In this document: piece after piece, positions 16,129 to 26,737 of the stretch
Numbering within the stretch: the first letter of the stretch is position 1
Layout: every line of letters begins with the position of its first letter
The notes under the pieces: generated by a model
The model's input: the letters and a program-made list of their open reading frames with translations, nothing else
Databases searched by the model: none
What the model was told of the DNA's origin: nothing
Assembly: GCA_910587955.1 (NCBI GenBank)
Contig: CAJUNN010000005.1
Location: forward strand, 6,600 to 70,599
Direction: 5' to 3'
Source: an uncultured Lachnospiraceae bacterium
Lineage (GTDB): Bacteria; Bacillota; Clostridia; Lachnospirales; Lachnospiraceae
Length of the DNA stretch: 64,000 nucleotides
Translations under genes and position numbers: made by a program

Positions 16129-18074
16129 AGTGCCAAAAACTCCTCCTCTGTAAGAATGGGTATTCCCAGTTCCTTTGCTTTTTTATTTTTGGAAGAACCG
16201 GATGCGGCATCGTTGTTGATAAGATAATCCGTCTTTTTGGTTACGCTGCCGGTCACTTTTCCGCCTTTTGATTCAATCAGCTCCTGAAGCTCTCTGCGGT
16301 TTTCAAACCGGGTCAAGCTTCCGGTTATCACAAAGATCTTTCCCTGAAAGCTCCCCTCTCCCGGTTCTGCAGGTTCCTTCTGAAGCTCCAGTTTATCAAG
16401 AAGCCGGTAAAAGCGCTCCTTATTCTCCGCATCCTGAAAATAATTCACGAAGCTGGAGGCGATTACGCCGCCCACTCCGTCAATGGCTGCCAGATCTTCC
16501 TCTGTGGCCGCCAGCATATGTTCCACATCATTGTCAAATTCCCTGCAGATAAGCTTTGCCACCGCCAGGCCGATATTTAAAATCCCCAAACTGTAAATCA
16601 CCTTTGCCAGCGTAGTTTTCCGGGCTTTTTTTATACTCGCCATAAGGTTTTCATAGGATTTTTCCCCAAAGCCTTCCATCCCTACAATTTCTTCCCGCCA
16701 CCGCTCCAGGCGGAAAATATCTGCAAACTCGTGGATAAAACCCCGGGCAATAAATTTTTCCAGGGAAGCTTCCGAAAGCCCCTCCACGTTTAAAGCATCC
16801 CTGCTCACCAGCAGGGTAAAAGATTTGATTTTCTTGGCCTGGCATTCTCCGTTGGTACAGTAGAGGGATTCCACATCATTGACTTTCCGGATCTCTGTAG
16901 CCCCGCCGCACACAGGACAGGTTTCCGGAATATCCTTAAGACCGCTCCGGGTCCGGTTTTCCGCAATCTGGGGGATAATCATATTAGCCTTGTAAACCTC
17001 TATGGTGTCTCCAATCCCCAGCTCCAGGGAACGCAGAATGCTGACGTTGTGGACGCTGGCCCGGCTGACCGTGGTTCCCTCCAGCTCCACGGGTTCAAAA
17101 ATAGCCACCGGGTTGATAAGCCCTGTCCGGGAAGGACTCCACGCAATCTCCAAAAGCTTGGTCTCCCGGATTTCATCCGCCCATTTAAAGGCCATGGAAT
17201 CCCTGGGGAATTTGGAAGTCCTGCCAAGGGAGTTTCCATAGGAAATGTCATCGTAAAGAGCCACCAGACCGTCTGACGGAAAATCGTTTTTTTCAATCCG
17301 TCCTGCAAAACGGCCCACCGCCTCTTCAAGATTTTCCTCTGTCACCACTTCATATTCTACGGTCTCAAAACCCTGGCGCTTCAGCCACAGAAACTCCTGT
17401 TCATGAGAATTCTGGAAATCAACTCCTTCCGCCCGCACCAGGGAAAAGGCAAAGAAATTGACATTTCTGCCGGCTGTAATCTCGTTGTTCAGCTGCCGCA
17501 CGGATCCGCTGCAGAGATTTCTGGGATTTTTGTATTTCGCCTCTGTATCGGGAATTTCCTGGTTGATCCGCTCAAATTCCCGGTAGCCAATCACCGCCTC
17601 TCCCCGCAGAACCAGTTCTCCCGCAAAAGAAATCTTAAGGGGAAGGTTTTGGAACACCCGGGCGTTGTTTGTGATCACTTCTCCTACCTCACCGTTTCCC
17701 CTGGTGACAGCCTTGAAAAGCTGTCCATCCCGGTAGGTGAGCACAATGGTCAACCCGTCCAGCTTCCAGGACAGAAGCGTCCGGCGGGGGCCCACCCACT
17801 CTTTCAGCGTTTCCACATCTTTTGTCTTATCCAGGGAGAGCATGGGACGCTCGTGGCGCTCCTTGGGCAGTTCGCTCAAAACCTCATACCCCACCCGGAG
17901 GGTAGGACTTCCTGAAAGGATAACGCCCGTCTCCCGTTCCAGGGCCTCCAGCTCGTCATAAAGCCTGTCATATTCGAAATTACTCATGATTTCCCTGGCT
18001 TCCTGATAGTAAGTACGGGCGGCCTGATTCAAAAGCCCTGCCAGCTCTTTCATTCTCTCCTTTTTCTCTTCCAT
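16125..18074 (-). CDS. ligA: NAD-dependent DNA ligase
   Basis: 649 aa, slightly shorter than the usual 670. It seals nicks using NAD in replication and repair. The adenylation motif KLDG carries active-site Lys104, followed by TRGNGEVGEVITNNAR and LRGEAVI. The OB fold is followed by a four-cysteine zinc finger (CPVCGG...CTNGEC), an HhH region and a C-terminal BRCT domain (about 575-649, GKIFVITGSLTRFENR). The start has an AGGAGG supplied by the end of the upstream palindromic element. The HAD gene downstream overlaps by 4 bp. Confidence 0.96.
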   Translation of the reverse strand: MEEKKERMKELAGLLNQAARTYYQEAREIMSNFEYDRLYDELEALERETGVILSGSPTLRVGYEVLSELPKERHERPMLSLDKTKDVETLKEWVGPRRTLLSWKLDGLTIVLTYRDGQLFKAVTRGNGEVGEVITNNARVFQNLPLKISFAGELVLRGEAVIGYREFERINQEIPDTEAKYKNPRNLCSGSVRQLNNEITAGRNVNFFAFSLVRAEGVDFQNSHEQEFLWLKRQGFETVEYEVVTEENLEEAVGRFAGRIEKNDFPSDGLVALYDDISYGNSLGRTSKFPRDSMAFKWADEIRETKLLEIAWSPSRTGLINPVAIFEPVELEGTTVSRASVHNVSILRSLELGIGDTIEVYKANMIIPQIAENRTRSGLKDIPETCPVCGGATEIRKVNDVESLYCTNGECQAKKIKSFTLLVSRDALNVEGLSEASLEKFIARGFIHEFADIFRLERWREEIVGMEGFGEKSYENLMASIKKARKTTLAKVIYSLGILNIGLAVAKLICREFDNDVEHMLAATEEDLAAIDGVGGVIASSFVNYFQDAENKERFYRLLDKLELQKEPAEPGEGSFQGKIFVITGSLTRFENRRELQELIESKGGKVTGSVTKKTDYLINNDAASGSSKNKKAKELGIPILTEEEFLAL

Positions 18075-18090
18075 AACAGCCTCCTATTAC

Positions 18091-18190
18091 AGTTCCGCAG
18101 CTTCCCTACAAGCCCCCTTACCTGGAAGGATTTCCTGACCCTGCGTGTCCGGATATCCTTCCGGTGCTTTCCGGGTAGCTGCTGATTCTA
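18091..18190 (-). repeat. Dispersed palindromic element, divergent copy (site D)
   Basis: About 100 bp between the pseudouridine synthase gene and ligA. The inner stem CCGGAAGGAT/ATCCTTCCaGG (18155-18164 with 18121-18131, one bulge) is flanked by CCC/GGG. The right end TGCGGAACTGTAATAGGAGG forms the ligA ribosome binding site. Confidence 0.8.
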
Positions 18191-18194
18191 CTTT

Positions 18195-18932
18195 TCAGCC
18201 AGCCGAACCGCGCAGAAGCGCCTCCAGCTCCTCCATTTCTTTTTGGGTAACTTTGCGCCAGGTCCCCGGTTTCATGCCTTTCAGTTCAATGTTCAGAATC
18301 CGGATCCGCTTCAAAGATACCACCTCAAACCCCAGGGTCCCGCACATTCTGCGGATCTGCCGGTTCAGCCCCTGGGTGAGAATTATGCGGAAATCAAACC
18401 TCCCGGTTTTTTCCACCTGACAGGGCCTGGTCACAGCATCCAGAAGTACCTTTCCCTGCTCCGCTTTCCGGATGCGTACCCCCTTTCTCATCCGCTCCAG
18501 AAACTCTTCCGTCACCGGCCGGTCGACCGTGACCAGATACTCCTTTTCGTGGTAATTGGAGGCTTTCATGATCCGGTTAACCAGGCTCCCGTCGTTGGTC
18601 ATTAAAATCAATCCTTCTGAATCTTTATCCAGCCTTCCCACCGGATAGACCCGGATGGGATATCCCACAAAATCCACAATATTGCGCCGCTCCCGCCGAT
18701 CCGCAGTGCTAACCACTCCGGGGGGCTTATAGACCGCCAGCAAAATCCGCTCCTCCCGGCTTTCCACGGCTTTTCCGTCCACCGCAACCTCCTGTTCCCG
18801 CCGGATCCGCATTCCGGTCACTGCAGGGTTTCCGTCCACCGTCACCTTCCCCGCCTCTATCAGTCTGTCCGCCTCCCGGCGGGAACATACGCCCGCCTCG
18901 CTTAAGTATTTATTTAAGCGTACTTCTTCCAT
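18195..18932 (-). CDS. Pseudouridine synthase, RluB/RluF family
   Basis: 245 aa from the ATG at 18932 (AGAGGA eight bases upstream). An N-terminal S4 RNA-binding domain (RLNKYLSEAGVCSRREADRLI) is followed by the RsuA/RluB-family catalytic domain with the catalytic Asp in GRLDKDSEGLI and the LTQGLNRQIRRM motif. It isomerises a uridine in ribosomal RNA, probably 23S. RluF-like features suggest the U2604 class, but the exact target is not certain. The RloB gene stops 14 bp upstream. Confidence 0.92.
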   Translation of the reverse strand: MEEVRLNKYLSEAGVCSRREADRLIEAGKVTVDGNPAVTGMRIRREQEVAVDGKAVESREERILLAVYKPPGVVSTADRRERRNIVDFVGYPIRVYPVGRLDKDSEGLILMTNDGSLVNRIMKASNYHEKEYLVTVDRPVTEEFLERMRKGVRIRKAEQGKVLLDAVTRPCQVEKTGRFDFRIILTQGLNRQIRRMCGTLGFEVVSLKRIRILNIELKGMKPGTWRKVTQKEMEELEALLRGSAG

Positions 18933-18946
18933 AATGAGAATCCTCT

Positions 18947-19732
18947 TTACTTTCCTAAACATGACATCACGTGATTCCAAAACGACTCTTTAAAATATTC
19001 CAAAAGAAACAGGGGGATCCCGTTCAAAATGCCCACCACACGGTTGAAACATACAAAATGGTCCCACTGTGCCTCGTAAATCTTGGCCTGTGTCAGATTT
19101 TGCAAAAATTCTCTATATGTAGGTATGGACTCCTTGTAATCTACAATCAAATGAGCCCGTTTTACCGAAGCCCGGCAGGCCACTTCCCAGCGTTCTCTCG
19201 AGATCCGGCGGAAATCCCGGAATTCCAGTTCTTCCGCCACCTCCCGCTTATACGCTTCTCCCACATCCAGGGAAACATAAAAATTTCTGTAATCTTCAGT
19301 TTCGCTGTGGATCTCCCGCAGGGATTCTACCATGGGATAAGAAATATACAGTTTACCGTTTTCCGTCTCATTATCAAAGGTATCCAACAATTCCCGGATC
19401 ACATTCCGGCTTCGATATTTTAAAGGAAGATTATTGTTGTGGGCATCGTAGTCAAAAAACAAATATACCTCCGAAAAATCTCTGGATGAATACCCTTCCA
19501 AAAGCTTTCCTGCTTCCGGACTCATTTCTCGGACTACATCGATAACATCAATAGAAAAATTATTTTCCCTAAGCTTATTCCAGATCATATAAATGTTTCC
19601 ACAGGCAGGGAAAGAAATCACCACGGTCTCCGCCACCTCCCGGAAAAACACTTCCTGCATTTTTTCCACCAGCGTTTTTTCTGTTTTTTCCCCTTCGTAA
19701 ATGATAGCAATGTGATTTCTTCTATTTCTCAT
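18947..19732 (-). CDS. RloB/TOPRIM-like protein, probable defence effector
   Basis: 261 aa from the ATG at 19732, which overlaps the ATPase gene by 11 bp; a GTG at 19741 is an alternative. The N-terminal IAIIYEGEKTE (acidic Glu13), the acidic pair in FFDYDAH (Asp94, Asp96) and SYPMVESLRE near 131-140 fit the RloB family, whose fold resembles TOPRIM nucleases. In known two-gene systems (AbiLi/AbiLii, PARIS AriA/AriB) such proteins are the toxic partner of an AAA ATPase. Base composition is visibly more AT-rich than the flanking ligA and gdhA regions, consistent with transfer. The family call is from motifs only. Confidence 0.75.
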   Translation of the reverse strand: MRNRRNHIAIIYEGEKTEKTLVEKMQEVFFREVAETVVISFPACGNIYMIWNKLRENNFSIDVIDVVREMSPEAGKLLEGYSSRDFSEVYLFFDYDAHNNNLPLKYRSRNVIRELLDTFDNETENGKLYISYPMVESLREIHSETEDYRNFYVSLDVGEAYKREVAEELEFRDFRRISRERWEVACRASVKRAHLIVDYKESIPTYREFLQNLTQAKIYEAQWDHFVCFNRVVGILNGIPLFLLEYFKESFWNHVMSCLGK

Positions 19733-20828
19733 CAAATGCACCCGCTTTATACATCTTCTGTATATTGTGAGCCTGCCGCAGGGCTTTCACTGTACGGTCT
19801 GCAAAAGAACTGATTTGATTATCTTTAAGCTCAAAATAACAGTCTGGCCGAAGCAGTTCATTGCTAATCAGATCCGTGTTGTGGGATGTAAAAATAATCT
19901 GTGCTTCCAGAGAAACTAGCTTCCGGACCACAGCCTCCGCCAATTCATAATGATAAAATGCGTCAAACTCGTCAATAAATACGAAAGACATTTCTTTCAT
20001 CTGCAAATACCACAAAAAGAGGAATGCAAGCGCCCTGGTCCCGCTGGACCACACATCCTGGAAAAGAACTGCTTTATTCTTATGAATGCAGTAAAGGTTT
20101 TTATCTTCCTCATCCTCTCCCACTGTCAATTTTACGTCAATTCCGAAATCATGAAGAAACTCCTGAAGCTCCTCCACCGCATCCATCTCCACAAGGTTCT
20201 TTCCGATGCTCCCTATCCGGTTACAATATCCCGCATAGCAACTTCCTTCTGCGCTGCTAAACCAAAGCATCCGCTCCACAAACTGTACGAACTGCAGAAA
20301 AGTCCTGCTGTCCGCATCACTCTTATCCGGCACAGTATTTCTAGCTACATACTTCACCAAGGAAATGGAACCATCCCACAGCTCCAAATTTAGCTGTTCC
20401 GTTCCTTTTAAGCTGACTTTTGCTTCGCATCCCTGATCTGCAGACAGCACTTCCCGGTGATTGATAGTTATTTTTTCCCTTAATACCTTTTCCGGCTCTT
20501 CCTTCTCATAGTAATAAGTCAGAATATTTGAATCAAAGCAAAAGACATATTCAAAGCGGACCAGGCGATCGTTTCCGTCCAAATTCATATAATGCCGTCT
20601 TTGTTTCAGCACATTATGGGAAGTATCCGTAAGATGAAGCAGTAAATCCATCATTGCATATCCCAAATTTGACTTTCCGGACGCATTCTCCCCATATACA
20701 ATGGCATTTTTCAAAATTCCTCCAGGCACAAGGTTTTCGTGAAATTCGTAATTTTTTACATTGCTCAAATCCCAGACAAACTCATCTCGGAAATTTCGGT
20801 AATTCTGCACCTTAAACTTTTGCAGCAT
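19722..20828 (-). CDS. AAA-family ATPase paired with RloB (SMC/ABC-like ATPase)
   Basis: 368 aa from the ATG at 20828 (GGGGG seven bases upstream). It has the N-terminal strand typical of AAA_15/AAA_21 ATPases (FKVQNYRNFRDEF), Walker A GENASGKSN at 46-54, signature SSGTRALAFL near 275, Walker B SFVFIDEFDAFYH near 292 and an H-loop IIFTSHNTDLIS. These soluble ABC-type ATPases act as phage sensors or regulators in Abi and PARIS-type systems. It overlaps the RloB gene, so the pair is co-translated. AT-rich relative to neighbours. Defence function is inferred from architecture. Confidence 0.78.
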   Translation of the reverse strand: MLQKFKVQNYRNFRDEFVWDLSNVKNYEFHENLVPGGILKNAIVYGENASGKSNLGYAMMDLLLHLTDTSHNVLKQRRHYMNLDGNDRLVRFEYVFCFDSNILTYYYEKEEPEKVLREKITINHREVLSADQGCEAKVSLKGTEQLNLELWDGSISLVKYVARNTVPDKSDADSRTFLQFVQFVERMLWFSSAEGSCYAGYCNRIGSIGKNLVEMDAVEELQEFLHDFGIDVKLTVGEDEEDKNLYCIHKNKAVLFQDVWSSGTRALAFLFLWYLQMKEMSFVFIDEFDAFYHYELAEAVVRKLVSLEAQIIFTSHNTDLISNELLRPDCYFELKDNQISSFADRTVKALRQAHNIQKMYKAGAFDEK

Positions 20829-20948
20829 CTTTTCACCCCCTATTTCTTTTAGCATAGCACACCCCATTCATTTTCTCAATCTATTTTGTGCTTTTCCTAC
20901 GCTGTCTATGCAATTTTTTTACACTTATGGAGAAATCTTTTTACAACG

Positions 20949-20980
20949 AGAAACGATGCAGCCATGGCTACATCGTTTCT
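20949..20980 (-). terminator. Hairpin downstream of gdhA
   Basis: Stem AGAAACGATG/CATCGTTTCT continuing into GCC/GGC with a small internal mismatch, in the 190-bp gap between gdhA and the AAA ATPase gene. There is no strong U tract on either strand, so termination is likely but not certain. Confidence 0.5.
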
Positions 20981-21019
20981 ACAAAACAACTCCTGTTTTC
21001 TTTTCGGAATAACTACTTC

Positions 21020-22961
<1,942 letters not shown>

Positions 22962-23060
22962 AAAAATGTCTCCTCCTTTTGGGACACGCCCGAAAGCGTC
23001 TTCCCGCATGTCTTTCTTCTCTTTAGAATACGGAATTTTTCTTCTTTTATTCTTACTTCT

Positions 23061-23068
23061 GCCGATAT
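23061..23068 (+). promoter_or_regulatory. Possible sigma-28 type -10 element
   Basis: GCCGATAT matches the -10 consensus of flagellar sigma-28 promoters and lies about 120 bp upstream of the FliD-like gene. No TAAA -35 element stands at the usual spacing, so this is weak. Confidence 0.25.
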
Positions 23069-23189
23069 AATTATTAGAAGGATACATTTTCCTTTCATTC
23101 GGTTGCACGGAGCGGTTTTACCTGCGGGCAAAATTCCCTCCTTACAACATAAAAATCAGGTATCCATGTACCAGAAAGGAGTTGAAAAC

Positions 23190-24056
23190 ATGTCAATCAG
23201 TGCAGTATCCGGTTACAACACCGGAAACGAATACCAGAAATGGGTGGATCAGGCAGCCGCCGACGCGGAAGCCCTGGAGAACCGTCTGGGTATCAAAACC
23301 TCTGAAACCACAGAGAGTTCCAGCACCTCAGAAACCAAGGACAGTACCTCGTCCAGCACAAGTTCGTCCAGTACCAGCACATCAATCAACCGGAATTCCA
23401 GTACTTCTACGTTCCTGCTTACCTACAAGAATTCTCTGACTTCCCTGGAAACCACGGCAGACAAACTTCGGCTTGGCAACAAAAACAATGTATTTGCCAA
23501 ATACGAAACTGCCCTCAAAGACCTTTCCCGGGCCAGCACAGACGAAGATAAGGCAAAAGCACAGAAAGCGGTAGATGCGGCAAAGGACGACATTGTAGCT
23601 GCAATCAAAGATTTTGCAGAATCCTACAACAACGCCGTTTCCTTTTTAGAGAGCAATTCCGGCCGTAGCAATGCGGTAAATTCCCAGCTCGCTTCCCTGA
23701 AGCGTGCCCTGACCACCGGGGACGCTATGGCGCGCATTGGCTTAAGCATTGACAAGTCCGGGAAACTGCAGGTGGATGAGAAGAAGCTGAAACAGACTCT
23801 GGACGAGAACTACGCCTCCGTAAAAGATATTATGGGCGGCCAGTTCGGTATTGCAGAACGGGCAGCTACCAAAGCCTCCGACATACTGGACAATGCCTCT
23901 GTGGAGCGTATTGCCGGCATTTCCGAGTCCGAAGCAGGTTCCGCTTCTGCAGATTCCCTGGATTACTGGACCATCTTCTCCGGTTTCGCAACCAGCGGGG
24001 CATACAACCTCAGCAACTATTATGCAGTAGGTTCTATGCTGAACACTGTCGTATAG
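23190..24056 (+). CDS. FliD-like serine-rich protein, function unknown
   Basis: 288 aa from the ATG at 23190 (AAAGGAG upstream). The N-terminus is followed by a low-complexity Ser/Thr run (about 38-75) that looks like a flexible linker. The C-terminal part then resembles the end of flagellar cap protein FliD: FAESYNNAVSFLES, ARIGLSIDKSGKLQVDEKKL and LDENYASVKDIMG mirror FliD motifs for YN-rich helices and the sgkL-D-kL stretch. It is much shorter than a true FliD (over 450 aa), has no signal peptide, and no flagellar genes are nearby. A strong terminator follows, so it is a single-gene unit. The name is a similarity call only. Confidence 0.6.
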   Translation: MSISAVSGYNTGNEYQKWVDQAAADAEALENRLGIKTSETTESSSTSETKDSTSSSTSSSSTSTSINRNSSTSTFLLTYKNSLTSLETTADKLRLGNKNNVFAKYETALKDLSRASTDEDKAKAQKAVDAAKDDIVAAIKDFAESYNNAVSFLESNSGRSNAVNSQLASLKRALTTGDAMARIGLSIDKSGKLQVDEKKLKQTLDENYASVKDIMGGQFGIAERAATKASDILDNASVERIAGISESEAGSASADSLDYWTIFSGFATSGAYNLSNYYAVGSMLNTVV

Positions 24057-24084
24057 GGCCTGTTTTACGGGACAACCGAAAAGG

Positions 24085-24126
24085 ATCAAAAAGGAGAACG
24101 GCTTCCAAACCGTTCTCCTTTTTGAT
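24085..24126 (+). terminator. Strong intrinsic terminator after the FliD-like gene
   Basis: Perfect 17-bp stem (24085-24101 with 24110-24126, core GGAGAACGG/CCGTTCTCC) with an 8-base loop. The right arm contains TTTTT and the left arm AAAAA, so it can also serve the convergent SH3-domain gene. Confidence 0.92.
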
Positions 24127-24168
24127 GCCTTATGAATTGCCGGCATCACGGCAAATGCAAATTTACGC

Positions 24169-25260
24169 TTACTCCAAAAATTCCGTCATGCAGTAACATT
24201 CTTTCCCGTTGTAGTTGATCTTGCTCCAGCCGTCCCCGTAACTCTCAATCTGGGTCACATGCTCACCCTGATATGCCGTTCCCAGGTTTTCCGCTTCCGT
24301 GCTGGGCTGGGCACGCAGACGCACGCTCTCTGTAAAACGGGTCTCCCGGTTCTGGGCGGTAGCCTCTCCGCCTGTCTCCGGCTCCTCTTCGGGCTCTTCC
24401 TCCGGCTGTTCTTCCGCGGGCGGTTCCTCCGGCTGCTCTTCCGGATTCTCCGCAGGCTCTTCTGACGGAGCCTCCTCTTCCGGTGTTTCCTCGCCGGCCT
24501 TTGCGTAGCGCTCTTCCCTTCTTACCAGATCCTCATCCGAAGCCTTTGCGGCCTCATATTTCTCCTTTACCTCTGCCCTAAGCTTCTGAACATCTTCTCC
24601 TTCAATAACAGACTCCACATAAGCGTTCAGTTCCTCGCCGGCTTCCTGATTGAAAATCACCAGGCTGCCCTCCTCATTCGTATAAACATACTGGAATTCC
24701 AGGCCGGGAGCCGGAGTCTCGATCTGGGCAAACTTCAATTCATAATAAACGAATACCATATAGGAACCGTCTTCCATTCCCTTCTTGGTATAGCAGGAAA
24801 TATTCTGATAGCCTTCCACCACGTCCCTGGAAGTAAGGATTTTCTTAATCTCTTCTTCGCTTATCTGATCCACAAGTCCGGTCAGGCTGTCCATATCCCC
24901 CGCCGCCATAGAATCATAGTACTGCTGAATCAGGGCATTGACCTCCGGATGGGCGTCCTTTTCCAAGGGGTTCGACTCTTTCAGCAGGTCTCCCGGGTTC
25001 ACCATGGTAGTTCCCACAGCGCCTCCCTCCTGCTTCTCTGCTTCCGCCGCTTCCTTGGAACCTGTATCTTCATCTTTCGCTACATCCGCCTTGGTCTCCA
25101 CATTCTCTTCTTTGTCTTTTCCCGTGAAATTGACAATGGCCGCAACTCCCAGGCAGAGCAGAATACATCCCACTGCAATCTGGCGCTTATATTTTACAAT
25201 CACGCCTCCTACATTGTCCTTGCTGAATAATTCTCTGAACCCATCTATGGAAAATTTCAT
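24169..25260 (-). CDS. Membrane-anchored protein with C-terminal bacterial SH3 domain
   Basis: 363 aa. A short cytoplasmic N-terminus is followed by one membrane segment at about 30-47 (RQIAVGCILLCLGVAAIVNF). A helical extracytoplasmic domain (about 90-245) comes next, then a Pro/Glu-rich spacer of repeated EEP units (about 250-295), and a C-terminal SH3b domain (about 300-363, SVRLRAQPSTEAENLG...GWSKINYNGKECYC). SH3b domains usually bind cell wall, so it may sit in or span the wall. No enzyme domain is seen. Convergent with the FliD-like gene, sharing its terminator. Confidence 0.8.
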   Translation of the reverse strand: MKFSIDGFRELFSKDNVGGVIVKYKRQIAVGCILLCLGVAAIVNFTGKDKEENVETKADVAKDEDTGSKEAAEAEKQEGGAVGTTMVNPGDLLKESNPLEKDAHPEVNALIQQYYDSMAAGDMDSLTGLVDQISEEEIKKILTSRDVVEGYQNISCYTKKGMEDGSYMVFVYYELKFAQIETPAPGLEFQYVYTNEEGSLVIFNQEAGEELNAYVESVIEGEDVQKLRAEVKEKYEAAKASDEDLVRREERYAKAGEETPEEEAPSEEPAENPEEQPEEPPAEEQPEEEPEEEPETGGEATAQNRETRFTESVRLRAQPSTEAENLGTAYQGEHVTQIESYGDGWSKINYNGKECYCMTEFLE

Positions 25261-25413
25261 AAGATCCTCCTGTAATCTTCCTATTAGTCACATCCGCTTA
25301 ATAATTGTAACATTTTCGTAACAAAATGTATTGTAGCAAACTTACAGGAAAAAGGCAACCGTTAATTGTGACAAATCTGTGATTTTTTTGCAATTTCCAG
25401 CAAGCACCAGCAC

Positions 25414-26322
25414 TTAAGAATGTTCAATTAGGGAAAGCTGTCCGGATTCCGGGGAATAAAGATAGATATTGTCTGACAGTATTTCTGTATTGCGCACTTG
25501 GGTGGCATTGATATCCCGTACCATTGCCAGCAGCTCCTCTGCCTCCGGAACTGCGGATACGGGAACGGCAATGACCTCATGAATACTGCTGGGAAGCAGG
25601 TAATAGGCCTCCCCCACCCTAGCTTCGCAGGCTTTCAGTATTCCGCCATAGAGAATGCTTGCAGCTCCCAGGGATTTTCTGGAGTTGGTCAGCACATACA
25701 TGGGAAGCTCGTCTTCCCCGTCCTCCCCTGCGCCGCCGTTTCCGGGTTCCCAGGACAATTCCCGGAGTACTTCCCCCATAGGCCTTAGCTCCGCGGGCAG
25801 CAGGCGCCTGGAATTATCCCTGGCATCCCGGTACAATTCACCGCAGGTAATGTGCCACATCTTAAGATGGCTGTTTCGGATAAGAACCGTAGCATTTCCC
25901 ACAGGCGTGTCTGCCAGAAGGCAGTAAAACACAATGGCCAGATCCAGGAACGGAAGATGGGGAATCTTTTCCAAGAGCTCCCGGTTCTTCTCATAATTGA
26001 TCAGCTTATACACCACTGTGGGCTGTATTTTCCGGTAGTCCGCGAAAAAATCCACGTCGAAGCGCTCCATGAAAGCACAGTCCTCACAGCACTCCAGAAT
26101 CTGCTGGCAGATACCCGGAAAAGACCGCCCGGCCAAATAATCCTGGTAACAGGAATCCAGGTAAATCATAGGGGCCACACGCCTTCCCTGTTTGCGGACA
26201 GAAAGCCCCTCCATGCACACGCCGTTGTTTTTCTCCATGAGGGTCATGCTCAATTCTGTTCCGTCAGGCAGGGCTTCCCGCAAAAAGCCTGTCACGGAAC
26301 TTTTAAATTCTTGATAATTCAT
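25414..26322 (-). CDS. DUF5688 family protein
   Basis: 302 aa soluble protein of a family (DUF5688) common and often multicopy in Lachnospiraceae. Visible family traits are the N-terminal MNYQEFKSSVTGFL, the ELSMTLMEKNNGVCMEGLSV region, a conserved PTIYL-like PMIYLDSCYQDYL stretch, and the C-terminal DNIYLYSPESGQL. No signal peptide or catalytic motif is evident. The acidic insert GNGGAGEDGEDE near 210 is probably a loop. It stands alone between two promoter-containing gaps. Function unknown. Confidence 0.85.
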   Translation of the reverse strand: MNYQEFKSSVTGFLREALPDGTELSMTLMEKNNGVCMEGLSVRKQGRRVAPMIYLDSCYQDYLAGRSFPGICQQILECCEDCAFMERFDVDFFADYRKIQPTVVYKLINYEKNRELLEKIPHLPFLDLAIVFYCLLADTPVGNATVLIRNSHLKMWHITCGELYRDARDNSRRLLPAELRPMGEVLRELSWEPGNGGAGEDGEDELPMYVLTNSRKSLGAASILYGGILKACEARVGEAYYLLPSSIHEVIAVPVSAVPEAEELLAMVRDINATQVRNTEILSDNIYLYSPESGQLSLIEHS

Positions 26323-26472
26323 TTCTTCATCCTTTCTCTTTCTTATCCTTTTTGGGGATTGCCGCAGCGAAACGCTGCATTTGAATATTAGACAAATTCA
26401 GTATAAAGGAAAAAATTTCCTTTGGCAAGAAGTTTATATTTTTTTAAGAATTTTCTTTTTTTAAGAAATGAC

Positions 26473-26501
26473 TTGCACATTTTCCAATTTTGTTGTAGAA
26501 T
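26473..26501 (+). promoter_or_regulatory. Promoter of tRNA-Arg
   Basis: TTGCAC (26473-26478), 17-bp spacer, TAGAAT (26496-26501), about 45 bp before the tRNA 5' end. Confidence 0.65.
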
Positions 26502-26548
26502 ACTTCATGGTGCAAGGTTTATCTCCTTTCGCGCCGCATACATTTTTT

Positions 26549-26621
26549 GCATCTGTAGCTCAGTGGATAGAGCACTGGCCTCCGACGCCAGGTGCCGCTA
26601 GTTCGAATCTAGTCAGATGCA
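26549..26621 (+). tRNA. tRNA-Arg (anticodon CCG)
   Basis: 73-nt cloverleaf. The acceptor stem GCATCTG/CAGATGC is followed by discriminator A. The D arm is GCTC/GAGC, the anticodon stem CTGGC/GCCAG with loop CTCCGAC gives CCG, and the T loop is GTTCGAATC. CCA is not encoded. Reads the CGG codon. Confidence 0.95.
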
Positions 26622-26626
26622 GCTAA

Positions 26627-26668
26627 AGCCCCCGCACAGGAATCCAAATGGTTTCCTGTGCGGGGGCT
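26627..26668 (+). terminator. Terminator hairpin after tRNA-Arg
   Basis: Perfect 16-bp stem AGCCCCCGCACAGGAA/TTCCTGTGCGGGGGCT (26627-26642 with 26653-26668) just 5 bases past the tRNA. The following U-rich stretch is short. Confidence 0.8.
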
Positions 26669-26737
26669 GTCGTTTACAGACATGTTTCAGACGCTTAACC
26701 CGCCAAAACCTTTTTGGGAAAGAAGGTATGAAGCACC

